From the NCBI GenBank assembly GCA_036925085.1, contig JAUPFP010000004.1, positions 2,680,001 through 2,744,000 on the forward strand: a stretch of DNA of 64,000 nt. Reading direction: 5' to 3'. The position numbers and the translations under genes were made by a program. Each line of letters opens with the position of its first letter. The first letter of the stretch is position 1. The DNA is from Brachycybe producta (taxonomy: Eukaryota > Arthropoda > Diplopoda > Playtdesmida > Andrognathidae). Positions 20,825 through 37,216 of this stretch are shown piece by piece. Below the pieces are notes generated by a model, which was not told the origin of the DNA, did not search any database, and saw only the letters and a program-made list of their open reading frames with translations.

Positions 20825-23805
20825 CTAGTAGTCAAGCTTTTTGGGAATCTCCCAGGAAAACTCGGAACGTCCGAAATGTCCATAGCAACTCGTTCGCTGA
20901 TAAATCGGAGTTCGAAGATTCAATTCCCTGCAAGAAAAAAACAAACCATTTAGATATCGACTAGTTTCAATTATAATTGAATGAACATTTCTTACTTGAC
21001 GATCATTCCAGGCCTTAAGTCAAAATTTTTCTTGACTATCTCCAAAAGCTCTTTCTGTGTTTTGTTTGAAGTACCGTACGAGAAAACGGTAATCGAAAGT
21101 GGTTCTGCGATTCCGATAGCATAAGATATCTACAAACATAGGAAATAAAATTATTTTAGGTGAATTTTTAATAGAAACGTGAGAGCTGTGAAAGAAAATG
21201 TCTCAAAATTTACCTGAACGAGACAGCGTCTACAGATGTTGGCTGCAACCAACGATTTGGCGACCCATCGTGCGGCGTAAGCTGCAGATCGATCGACTTT
21301 CGTAAAGTCTTTGCCAGAGAAAGCTCCTCCACCGTGAGCCCCCCAACCACCGTATGTATCGACAATTATCTTACGACCAGTCAGACCAGCGTCACCCTAT
21401 CACGAATTCAACCATAGGTTAATTAATGAGATGCAGACCAAGAAAACAAACAATAGTAATTATTTTGCTAAATTACACAGATTCATAAAACCGGAAATGG
21501 AACTTCCACGTTTCATTTTTTTAAAAGAACTTTGAAAAGAAACTGAAAATGTTCGAAAATAATCGAGTTCAAGTACAATTTTAAGTGTATTTTTATGTGC
21601 ACGTTTTTTAAAAATAGTCTTACAAGGTTAGTTTATTTCTACATTTTTTTCCTTCTATATTTTCTTTAAATTAAGTCGATTTAAATTGATAATTTTTTTG
21701 TTTGAAATTAACTCAATTTAAATAAAAAAAACTGGCACTACCAAAAAAATCAAATGATTTAAATTTAAATCACACATTTCTTTTAATTTATAGCTTTTTT
21801 TAAAGGTGATTTCATTCTCTTTAATGAGATGAAATGAATATTATAATGTGCTCGACAGATGAATAAACAGTCTGAATATTTTGTCATGCACAGACAGATT
21901 ACAGTTGATATGATGACCTTTTTATGCGATTTTAAATAAATAAAAAAATATGATTTATGTAAAAAACTCCAATAAATATAAAAATCCTATTTTAATTTAA
22001 AAAAATCCGATTTAAATAAATAAAAACTATTTTTTTATTTTAAAAAAATCAAGTTTTATGTCAACCCTGGTTGCAACTGATTAACCTTTGTTAAATGTTT
22101 GCCACTATCAATAATTACGCATAAGATAACCACTAAGCGACACATTTCAAATTTAACGCATGAAGTTACAAACGCAAAATTAATTGTATGTACCATCGGT
22201 CCACCAATGACAAAAGGACCACATGGATTGATGTGAACGATAGTCCGTTTGTCCATGTACTTCTCCGGAATCACCGTTTTCACCACCTTTTCCTGAACTT
22301 CTTCTCTCAGTTCATCGAGTGTAATCTCGTCCGAATGTTGGACAGAAATGACAACTGTGTGCACACGAAGAGGAACGCAAGCTCCGTGATCAAAGTAATA
22401 TTCGCAAGTCACCTAAAACAAAACAACAGTCTTAAAAAGTTCTAAACCTGCAAAAATTACCAAAAATCAAAACTGGACTTTACTTGAGACTTTGAGTCTG
22501 GTCGCGCCCACCAGAACGTTCCATCTCGTCGCAATTCAGCCAACTTCTGATTAAGACGATGTGACAGTACGACTGTCAACGGCATACATTCTTCGGTTTC
22601 ATCTGTTGCATAACCGAACATCAAACCCTTTAATTAAAATAAGAAAAACGTTAATTGTCGATCAAGACAGACGAGCAAATCAAAATACTTGATCTCCGGC
22701 TCCAACGTCATCGTCATTTCTATCAACGTGAACACCGGCCGCTATCTCAGGATTTTGTTGCTCGACCGCAATCAAAAGATTGCAAGTTTTATAGTCAAAA
22801 CCTGTTATTACGAAAAGAAAAACGTGGTTCAGTTAAGTGGTAATAAAATAATCTAAAAAAATCTAACAAACCTTTCGAGGAATCGTCGTAGCCGATGTTT
22901 TTAATCGTTTCGCGGACAATCTTCTGATAGTCAATATTCGCCCTCGATGTAATTTCTCCACACACTAAAATCATTCCAGTTTTCGTTACCGTTTCTATAA
23001 TAAAAAAAATGATGTTTATTTATAAAGTCAATATTTTAATAATGTAGCAAATGGGTCTTGTTTTAACAAGTGTATTTACCACATGCGACCTTGGCATTTG
23101 GATCTTGTTTCAGGTGAGCATCAAGGATCGCATCACTGACCTGATCACATATTTTATCTACTCAAAACAAACAAAAAACGAAATGAATTAAATAAAACGT
23201 TTTAATATTTCCATTTACTTTGTTCAGTTTCAAAATAAACGATTCCACATTAATCGTAATTTTAAAACAAAGCAAACTGGCAACACTGTGCATGAAATCT
23301 GAAATTGGCAACACTGTACAAACAACTGAAATACGAAAAAAACAAGAGACACATCAAAAGCGTAAATTGGCAACACCGCGACTATAGTCACAACAACTAG
23401 CTTTCACAGCATTAATTAAGAGTATCAGCTGAGCTCTTTAAGTACCAAAAAAGCGCTCTGAAAAAAACAGCTGAACACTTCATATACACATATACAAACA
23501 AAAGCAGTGACGTCACTAAATAAACATAAACACGGTAGTCAGCTGAAGAGCGCTTTCTTTAAGAGACAGTGTTGCCGATCTCCATACATTTCGTAATGAA
23601 ATTAATAAACAGTCCGAAAGCATGGTGGAAACTCACAGATGTCGCATTTCAGATAAATAATAGGGTTATTCTCACCTGGATGACCTTCACCAACAGACTC
23701 TGAAGTGAAAAGGAAAGTCTCGATGTTTTCATGATCCACTTCGGCCACTGAATCGGAATAATAATTAGAAATATTGGTGGAGTTAATATGATTATTATGA
23801 GACAT
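20825..23805 (-). CDS. Sam-S: S-adenosylmethionine synthetase (methionine adenosyltransferase)
   Basis: Exons (minus order): 23805-23676, 23157-23080, 22994-22872, 22801-22689, 22627-22484, 22412-22194, 21396-21214, 21129-20996, 20927-20825; 408 residues, the usual length in insects. Makes S-adenosylmethionine from methionine and ATP in the cytosol. Motifs: [25 protein letters not shown] (substrate and Mg binding), the core [56 protein letters not shown] (P-loop-like region, flexible active-site lid nearby), and the C-terminal TAYGHFGR-equivalent SCYGHFGR with WEIPKKLDY. The first 30 residues are a variable extension. A minus-strand TATA box and CRE-like half sites lie 90-120 bases upstream of the start codon. 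Intron 1 holds a foldback element. Confidence 0.97.
23279..23577. repeat. Foldback element with GGCAACACTGT motifs (Sam-S intron 1)
   Basis: GGCAACACTGT occurs at 23279 and 23307, a variant (GGCAACACCGC) at 23369, and the inverted form ACAGTGTTGCC at 23566. Blocks CTCTTTAAG...AGCGCTCT...CAGCTGA near 23430-23475 are inverted at 23540-23565. Looks like a decayed palindromic element, possibly two overlapping copies. Confidence 0.6.
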
Positions 23806-23894
23806 GACTTTTAGAGAATAAGATGCGTGACAAGAGAGACCCGTTCAACCCAACCGCCAATTGGAAAAGAGGACGAGCTTTTGTAGTGCGGTCC

Positions 23895-23902
23895 CTTTTA
23901 TA
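23895..23902 (-). promoter_or_regulatory. TATA box of Sam-S
   Basis: Minus-strand CTATAAAAGGG, about 90 bases upstream of the ATG at 23805, the right distance for a short 5' UTR. Confidence 0.6.
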
Positions 23903-23910
23903 GACGATCG

Positions 23911-23928
23911 AGACGTCACATGACGTAG
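23911..23928. promoter_or_regulatory. CRE/ATF-like half-site pair of Sam-S promoter
   Basis: GACGTCACATGACGTA contains two TGACGT half sites in opposite orientation just upstream of the TATA box. Confidence 0.4.
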
Positions 23929-24586
23929 AATTCTCATATCTGTTGGACAATTGAAATCCGTGACGCTGTGGATTACCTGTCGTCTGCTCATGTTATAAAT
24001 TACGACAATGGATTGATTGCATCATCATTATTTATTATTACGACTATGAATTATGATTTTTCTTTGTAATAATTGTATAAACGAACGTTGTTGAAATAAA
24101 GAATTATAACTTCCTATTTAAACGTATTTGTTTTATTTATTTATTGATGCAACAAATAAATTTGAAGAATTTCTTATGATGTGGTTTTTCTTATCAATAA
24201 TCTCGTATTTTGTAATGTCCTTTAATCAGATCATTGGTATCCAACCTTTTTGTGTTCAAGGGCCAATTGATTTATATTCATATAATTATATATATACATT
24301 TAGGTCATCAGCATCATGCATTCATTAGCATAATTATTTATTTATTAGATGGCTGAGCTTCTCGAAATTTTCCATATAGGAATTTATATATTTTGTTTTA
24401 TTCAATAAAAACGTGTGTTGGTAGCATTTTTTTTCGATATTCTTCTTTTTTTTTGCAGAAGTTCAGAACTTTTATATATTTTTAAAATGTCAAGGAATTA
24501 AATTTTCAAAATGAAAAAAAATTATTCATCTTCATATTAACACCATTTTTTTTTTGTATTAAGTTGATTTTATAGTTTAAACGCGC

Positions 24587-24880
24587 CTCGAACTCTACTG
24601 ATTCTGTCACTTGAAAGTGTTTTAAAAACGAGAATAGTATCTCAATCACTTTAAAGAATTGTCATGTTAATATCTTTCAAAATAAACTTTGTTTATGTCA
24701 ATTTGAAAGTTACCCAACTTTAAAAGAAGACAATATTTTCTTAAATTTCTGTCTAAAAAAAGGTTATTTTGAAATATATCATTATGAAAATACTATTTAA
24801 GTGATTCAACTACTGCTTTATAGTTTCTAACACATGTAAAATTTCTCCTTAGACTCCTGAAATACTTAATAACAAGAGCT
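24587..24880. repeat. FB-A foldback element, copy 6
   Basis: Begins CTCGAACTCTACTGATTCTG and ends with CTCCTGAAATACTTAATAACAAGAGCTC; between them TTGAAAGTGTTTTAAAAACG and the inverted TATAGTTTCTAACAC arm. A nearly end-to-end copy. Confidence 0.8.
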
Positions 24881-27001
24881 CAAAAATCATTTAGATCCAT
24901 AAAATATCTTAAATAAATATGTAAATATTTTTAATATAAAAAGAGCATTAAACAGTAAAGTTGCTCTTTTTTATATTAAAAAAATCTGAGTATTTATTGA
25001 AAATATTTCAATGAAACAAACTGCTTAAAACATTTTTTAAAAATATTTTGATTTAATTCCACGTACAATAATATAATTATAAAATATAAGGAAAAAAATA
25101 CCTGTTTCCTGCATGCCATAACATTCTAGTGACTGTGTTACAACCATTTTTGTGAAAATAAAATACAGTAAATCACGACAGTCTATGTGTTATTGCACTG
25201 AACAATTTCTTCACAATGAATTCGATGAACTCCTTTAATCTTGGTTAATTTTTTTCAACATATAAGTTGAACTGTGTCCTCTCTCTATCTCAATATTCAA
25301 GAATAGACAAATAGCTAGTCTTCTTCCAATCTCAATCTCACTGACCACTGACCAGAATCGTATGATCTTCTGGACATTATATATACATTACTATGTGGTA
25401 TTACTTAAAATACTCTGATAAAACTCTGACGAAATGTCCAGAGAAAGAAATAAAAAAACAACAAGAACTTTAGACAATTTCGTTGCAACTAACTTTGAAA
25501 TTAGATATGAAGTTTAGTTAATTTTTCATTGGTTATACATTGCCAACAGTTTTCAAGCCACGTTTTTGTGTCTTTTCAATCAGAAAAAAAATACATAAAC
25601 TAAATTTTGCTCTCTAAAACTGTTCCTTTTATATGTCTTTTATGATTTTGACCAAAATGGACCATAACGGTTTGTTTTTATACAAAAAAGGGTGATTTCA
25701 AAATAAAAATGTCATGTCCTCATCATGACACTGCACTTATTTCTTCATTTTTAATTGGTACAAAACGGTTTAAGAAGATCTTAACATAGTTATAACGGTG
25801 AACTTAATACGCTAATACTGTAATACACAGAAATTCAGTATATCTTATTACTACTAGTCTATCAATTTGTGATAAAGAAAAGTAGCAGTGTCATTTCAAA
25901 GTGATTACTTTTGAATAGGCCTAGTCTAAAAGGGGATAAATTATTATAGCAAAAATAAAAACAATTTTTGATAAATTCAGTTATATTTTATTGAAAATGA
26001 AGGATTCGTAACTAAACAACAACAAGAAACAATGCGGTCAATCACATTTTGTGATTGTTTTTGTGTTAGTCACTTCTTCATAAATTACTGTGACTAGTTT
26101 GAATTTAGATAAATCATTTCCTGGCAGTCATGCATTCTATTTTCTCGTTAGTTTAGTAAACAAGTAATTATTAATTGCATATCTAAATATTATTAATTAA
26201 CAATTAATATGGCATCATGCCCAATGTTCTGGGATATGGCAATAAAGTTCCATTTCGATAAGTAATAAAATTACGCTTAATAAAGCAGTCTAATAATAAC
26301 TCTACGATGCTACAGAAACTATTCTTAAATTAACTCAAAAGTTACATTGTTGGCCTTAAATCTTAAAATACCAATTTTACGAGACTACACAATTATTTGC
26401 CTTAGAAATACAGTAATCATATAAACTAGAAGCAACCTGCGCATCATTTCAATTATTTAGTTACAGTTATTCATCAATAATATTTAAGACCAGCAGTTAT
26501 TAGCTACACAATTTTTTCGTTGTACGAGTAAACTGTTAAAATCTGCAAATGCGTGACATTTACAAAGTTGCACGTTTTCTTTAGAATCTTCCTCAAAATA
26601 AAAGATAATTATAGAATTATCTAGATAACTGCAGAATTATTAGAATAAATAACAAATGCATGATTTTCTTTTAAAACATCGATCTTACTCTAAAAGTTAA
26701 TATCATTATTAACTTACACGTGAATACCCATCAATAGAGCAAATGATCAACTGAATATCGAATCACAATCAATATAATCGATTTGTAATAATACAAGATG
26801 ACACAATATAACCAAGAAAACGCGCACACACTCTTTCTTTCTTTCTATCTTTTAGTCTATCAATCGGTAATATAATGTAACAAGCTTGTAATAAAACAAT
26901 CCGAAACAAAGCTGAAAAGAAAAATATCCGATCAATCTCTTATATAAAAGAAACCTTTGAATCTAACGGATACATAATTTACACACACACATAAATAGAA
27001 A

Positions 27002-33335
<6,334 letters not shown>

Positions 33336-33422
33336 CTTTGGAGATCGTTTCCCTACAAAGAAACCAAAGATAATCGAAATAATTATCCAAAAATTCGATG
33401 ATATAACGAGGATTTAGATGTT

Positions 33423-33504
33423 GGTAGGCTAATGTGGCCCCTCTTATGTCATCCAATGAGCAATTCCTTGCATCATATTAAGTATGGGCCACGTTAGCTC
33501 TACC
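33423..33504. repeat. Short inverted repeat upstream of PFK
   Basis: GGTAGGCTAATGTGGCCC at the left end is inverted as GGGCCACGTTAGCTCTACC at the right end, one or two mismatches. Confidence 0.75.
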
Positions 33505-33963
33505 TCTGCGTTTTTCACGGTTAAAACAATCGATTTATCACTTTTACCGCTATTAGAACACAATCAAACTCACTCTGTAAAGAAAATGAAACTAAATTAA
33601 CGTAAGTGCCTAATAAAAACCAGTAATCAGTGCAATTAATCTATTTAAAATGAGAAATTACTCACTTATTGCTTCTGTGAAGGCAAACGACCTGTAGACG
33701 ACCTTGGGCTTGAAAGATCGTCTGGTTGCGGGTCATTTTTCAAGCTGTCACGTGTTACATATAGTGATTTCCCATTGGTTCTCCTTTTAATTGTGTCTAA
33801 AATTGAAATGGTTGCTCATGACGACACAATTGGCCGCCATTACACTTTTAGACACGCAATGTAACCGTTCATAAGCAACCGACATACGTTTCCAATCTCA
33901 CCGGCTAATAAACCTGATGCTTCATTTGTGACTTCTCGCCCTATGGTATACATAAAAGGGACG

Positions 33964-33983
33964 TCACGTTTAATTAAACGTGA
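33964..33983. promoter_or_regulatory. Perfect palindrome between PFK and Myb-SANT genes
   Basis: TCACGTTTAATTAAACGTGA reads the same on both strands, with an ACGTG core in each half. Possible dimeric factor site; the factor is unknown. Confidence 0.4.
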
Positions 33984-34059
33984 AATTACGTTCACGAATT
34001 ACAAATCGATTGAAAAAGTTATTGCTAAACAGATTTCTCGCTGATTCGTTGTATTAACA

Positions 34060-34067
34060 TGACGTCA
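34060..34067. promoter_or_regulatory. Consensus CRE
   Basis: TGACGTCA, the full palindromic CREB/ATF site, 158 bases upstream of the Myb-SANT start codon. Confidence 0.5.
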
Positions 34068-34224
34068 CTGCTAGTTTTTAGCCTCTTCCTGCTAATCAGA
34101 AGGTAGCAATTCAACGTTTTGTAACATTTTTGAGGGAATTGCTTAGAGGCTATATCGATAACTCAACGGATGCAACGAAACAAAGAAGTCGTTAGAATCT
34201 CGGTTAAATCTGTTGTATAACACG

Positions 34225-35878
34225 ATGGATGCATCCATAGTATCTTTTCAATACGATGATTTGAAGTTCAGTCTTTCACTTGATGATGATAATACGGTCA
34301 AACGTCTTAAAACAGGTGAAACCATTTTTAATTAATTAATTAATTTAATCTGTTCTTTAACGTATTGTGAATACAGTGTGTGTCGCAATTGTTACCCATA
34401 GAGGGCCATTCGCGACGACAATTTGTTCATTGATTTTATTTAGTAGATGTTCGCCGGGTAAAGTGGAAAATCAGTCATTTTGAAAAATCACTAGACAACG
34501 TGTGGAACCGCCAATTTGATTTTAATTTTTCACAATGGCTATCGTTTCAGGCAATGTACTTGAGTGATTATTTTAAGCGTTAAGGTATAAACTTCCAGAT
34601 AATATATTCTTTCGATCCAGAGCCGTTTGATATAGCCTCCAAGCCAACGTTACGACGCGCGACATCATCAAAATGAACTGCAAAAAGTGGTCGGCATGTA
34701 GCCGAAACTTACCACACGAGTCAGACTATAGACAACCAGTTTTTACAAATTTATTCAACTATTCTAGGACAACTTTCAAAACTGCTGGAAGTCGAAACGA
34801 GCAATCGGTTTCGGCCACACACTCACCACTTTTTGCAGTTCATTTCTGCCACTAGATATTACTGGCCTGTGGTATTTATTTAATGGCTCCTAATTTAAAG
34901 AATTTCCTACAAATTGGCTTTTTTTATATTTAGAATGACTGATTTTCCACTTTTTCCTCTTAACATTATTGCATATAAATTAATGTGTACTTTACCTTAT
35001 GATGTGTATACTTTACCGTTTATGTGGATTTCAAGAAGGGACGTACATCGGAGAGTTTTGTAACGGACTTTTACAACGAGGCCTCTTCGACCAAATTGGA
35101 CTGCCAAGCAACGCCGACCTATCACGAATTAAACTCGTTACAGATGACGCTATAACAATGAACTCTGGCGATGAAGGAGGAGGAAGTATTACCATACTTC
35201 ACCATCCGGACAGAGAAAAAGGTAAACCAGTTGCGTGTTGATACGTGAACGGTCCTTATGAATTGTTCTTTTTTTCTGTTGACATCAGGATCGATCCTAT
35301 GGACAGACGTAATGATACGCACATTAATAAAGGAACGACTCGACAGAGAAGAAGAGTTTGCATCGCCCATATCAAAAAGAAAATTATGGGCAAAGATAGC
35401 AGACGTTGTTAACGGTAAAGAATATGTCGTCAGTCCTGACGACTGCGACTCGAAATGGCGAAACCTTATGGCTACGTACCGCAAGAATAAAGAACGAGCC
35501 GCAAAACACGGCGAAGAAGCGGCGACCTGGAGGTATTATACAATGATGAACGAAGTTCTGTGCAAACGCGTCGACCTCATCAAACCTCGCTCGTCGGAAA
35601 CGTTGGCCTCAAAGATAACACGATTAACGCCACAGTCGTCGAACAGCTCCAATTCGCCAACGAACGATAAACCTTCAACGTCGAACGAGACGAAAGAAAA
35701 AGAACGATTGAAACGTCAGGCGACCGAACCTCCTGCGTGGATCGTCAAATACATGGAAGCACAACAGAAAGAAGATGCAAATATGGCTAAAAGGTGGAAA
35801 GAACACACGGAAAGAGAAGACAGAAAAATTGAAGCCATGTACGCTTTAATAGATGTGTTGAAAAACAAACATGTTTAG
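34225..35878 (+). CDS. Myb/SANT-like DNA-binding protein (MSANTD/trihelix type)
   Basis: Exons 34225-34315, 35036-35221, 35289-35878; 288 residues, phases agree. Residues 1-92 form an acidic N-terminus with no family I recognise. Residues about 95-180 carry a Myb/SANT-like (trihelix/MADF-like) domain: LWTDVMIRTLIKERL, then KLWAKIADVVNG, then CDSKWRNLMATYRKNKE, with the spaced Trp residues and Cys-x-x-Lys-Trp pattern of the family. A Ser/Thr/Asn linker and a charged C-terminal helix follow. Such domains bind DNA; in PIF/Harbinger transposons a Myb-like protein acts with the transposase for nuclear entry and end recognition. The HARBI1-like gene lies just downstream in the opposite orientation, hence the suspicion of a functional pair. 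Intron 1 contains a foldback element. The first exon is weaker evidence than the other two. Confidence 0.8.
34671..34845. repeat. Foldback element in Myb-SANT intron 1
   Basis: AAATGAACTGCAAAAAGTGGT (starting 34671, 20 matched bases) is inverted as ACCACTTTTTGCAGTTCATT ending at 34845, with an inner CCGAAAC/GTTTCGG pairing. 175 bases in all. Confidence 0.9.
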
Positions 35879-36007
35879 TGTTTTATTCACACCCGCCATT
35901 TTTATTTTTATCTCATTAAATATTGTATTAGAAATCACGAATCTTGATTTTGTTTTTGTTACATTTATTATATTCCCAACAAATTTTAAAATTCATCATA
36001 AAGCAAT

Positions 36008-36140
36008 CACAAAAATGCGTTTTTCAGTCAAGGAACCTGGTTTAGAGCCTCTACGTTAGACTACAGTACTTAGAAATTCTTTAAATTAGAACTGTAGTCT
36101 AAAAAAAAAAGGTTCTTTGGATGAAAAACACATTTTTGTG
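36008..36140. repeat. Foldback element, CACAAAAATG ends
   Basis: CACAAAAATGCGTTTTTCAG...AAGGAACC on the left is inverted as GGTTCTTTGG...AAACACATTTTTGTG on the right; an inner pair TTAGACTACAGT / ACTGTAGTCTAA extends the stem. Confidence 0.85.
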
Positions 36141-36235
36141 CTTCTTTTAAAAAAGCAGGATGTTTTTTTTTTACTTTTCTCATGTAAAGTCGTCACACTG
36201 TTACTTGGAAGATGTGACGTCAAACGGGTTGCCTC

Positions 36236-36371
36236 AAAAGCTACTAGGTTTACGTCATTTTGTCTCATAGAAAAAAGGAAGGTAATATCAAAAGTATTCA
36301 AAAACGTTTTGTGAATAACTTTTGGTATCATCCCCTTTTCTATAAGACAAATTGACGTAAACATAGCTTTT
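36236..36371. repeat. Foldback element, AAAAGCTA ends
   Basis: AAAAGCTACTAGGTTTACGTC...GTCTCATAGAAAA on the left is inverted as TTTTCTATAAGAC...GACGTAAACATAGCTTTT on the right. Confidence 0.85.
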
Positions 36372-36686
36372 GGTCAAGCTCTCTCTCTCTCTGACGTCAC
36401 AAACTTCATAGTTACAGTCCAGCGACTATAGAGTTCTTTTATGTACAATTTTCTAAAACATTTCAATAAAAATCTATTTTTTTTGTTAAATTTATAATTT
36501 CATCAATTACAAAACATAAAAATTTTCATAATTTTATTATAAAATTACGTAGAGAATAAAATTATGAAAAGCGAATGTGAAATAGTTAGGAATTTCTAAA
36601 TTAAATTCGTTTTTTTTATTAAAAGGTGACTAAAAATACACTAGAAATCGTTTAACATGAAAAAATTGAATAAAATGAAATTTATA

Positions 36687-37026
36687 CAGTAAGTCCTCAA
36701 CTTGTAGCAAACTACATAGGTACGGAACGAATCGCAATATTTTGATAATAAATAAAGCCCAGCACACTAACTTTGGATTGGATCGGAAACGCCACGTCGG
36801 CGGTGCTCCATTGAACTGCTTGTTATAAAAAAAAAATCCAACTCGTTCCGTTCCGATGTAGTGTGCTATTTGCATTCACAATTACCATACTTCCCATCAC
36901 AATAGCAACGACACCTATCAAAATTGGCTCCGTAAACGCAATTAAAATACATGGCACTTAAATGGTATTCTTCTTAACACGGAAAACTCCGAAACGAATT
37001 AACCGCGCAAGTCGAGAACTTAACTG
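36687..37026. mobile_element. Pogo/Tigger-like MITE with TA target duplication
   Basis: Starts TA|CAGTAAGTCCTCAACTTG and ends CAAGTCGAGAACTTAACTG|TA, so the ends are inverted CAGT(T)AAGTYCTCRACTTG flanked by TA on each side. About 340 bases, no coding capacity, with an FB-B element inserted inside. Confidence 0.75.
36763..36865. repeat. FB-B foldback element, copy 2, nested in pogo-like MITE
   Basis: CACACTAACTTTGGATTGG...at the left and CCGATGTAGTGTG at the right; internal AAACGCCACGTCGGC and CCATTGAACTGCTTGTTAT match the copy at 12512-12656, the first block in inverted orientation. Confidence 0.8.
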
Positions 37027-37053
37027 TATTTGGTTCCATTAGAATATGATAAA

Positions 37054-37106
37054 CATTCTTTTAACACGAAAAAAATGTGTCCTTTCTATTTCGTGTTAAA
37101 CGGTTT
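37054..37106. mobile_element. Pogo-like right terminus
   Basis: ATTTCGTGTTAAACGGTTTC followed by AACTGTA; related to the ends at 59925-59971 and 63838-63968. Confidence 0.45.
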
Positions 37107-37216
37107 CAACTGTATATGCAACAACAACAAAAAAAAAACCAAGTGCAGAGTTTAAGAACGTGCCGATTTCGGTTTTTTTTCCCCAGACTTGAAATCGAGT
37201 TGAATATATATTATTT

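Larger units (their letters stand above)
23806..27001. other. Intergenic region between Sam-S and PFK
   Basis: Both neighbours are on the minus strand. It contains the Sam-S promoter (first about 200 bases), an FB-A copy (24587-24880), a hAT-like terminal sequence near 24233, and a minus-strand AATAAA at 25992-25987 that could end the PFK message. No coding region recognised. Confidence 0.55.
33336..34224. other. Divergent promoter region PFK / Myb-SANT gene
   Basis: Contains a short imperfect inverted repeat (33423-33504) likely in the PFK 5' UTR or first intron, an E-box CACGTG (33749-33754), a perfect 20-bp palindrome (33964-33983) and a consensus CRE TGACGTCA (34060-34067). A minus-strand TTTGTAGGG acceptor just before the PFK ATG suggests a 5' UTR intron. 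Confidence 0.55.
35879..37216. other. Convergent intergenic region full of palindromic elements
   Basis: Holds foldbacks at 36008-36140 and 36236-36371, a pogo-like MITE (36687-37026) carrying a nested FB-B element (36763-36865), and a pogo-like right end (37054-37106). An AATAAA at 36465 could serve the Myb-SANT message. No coding region. Confidence 0.7.

Noticed and set aside
34673..34855. 60-codon open frame with Cys residues
   Set aside because: It spans a palindromic element inside an intron.
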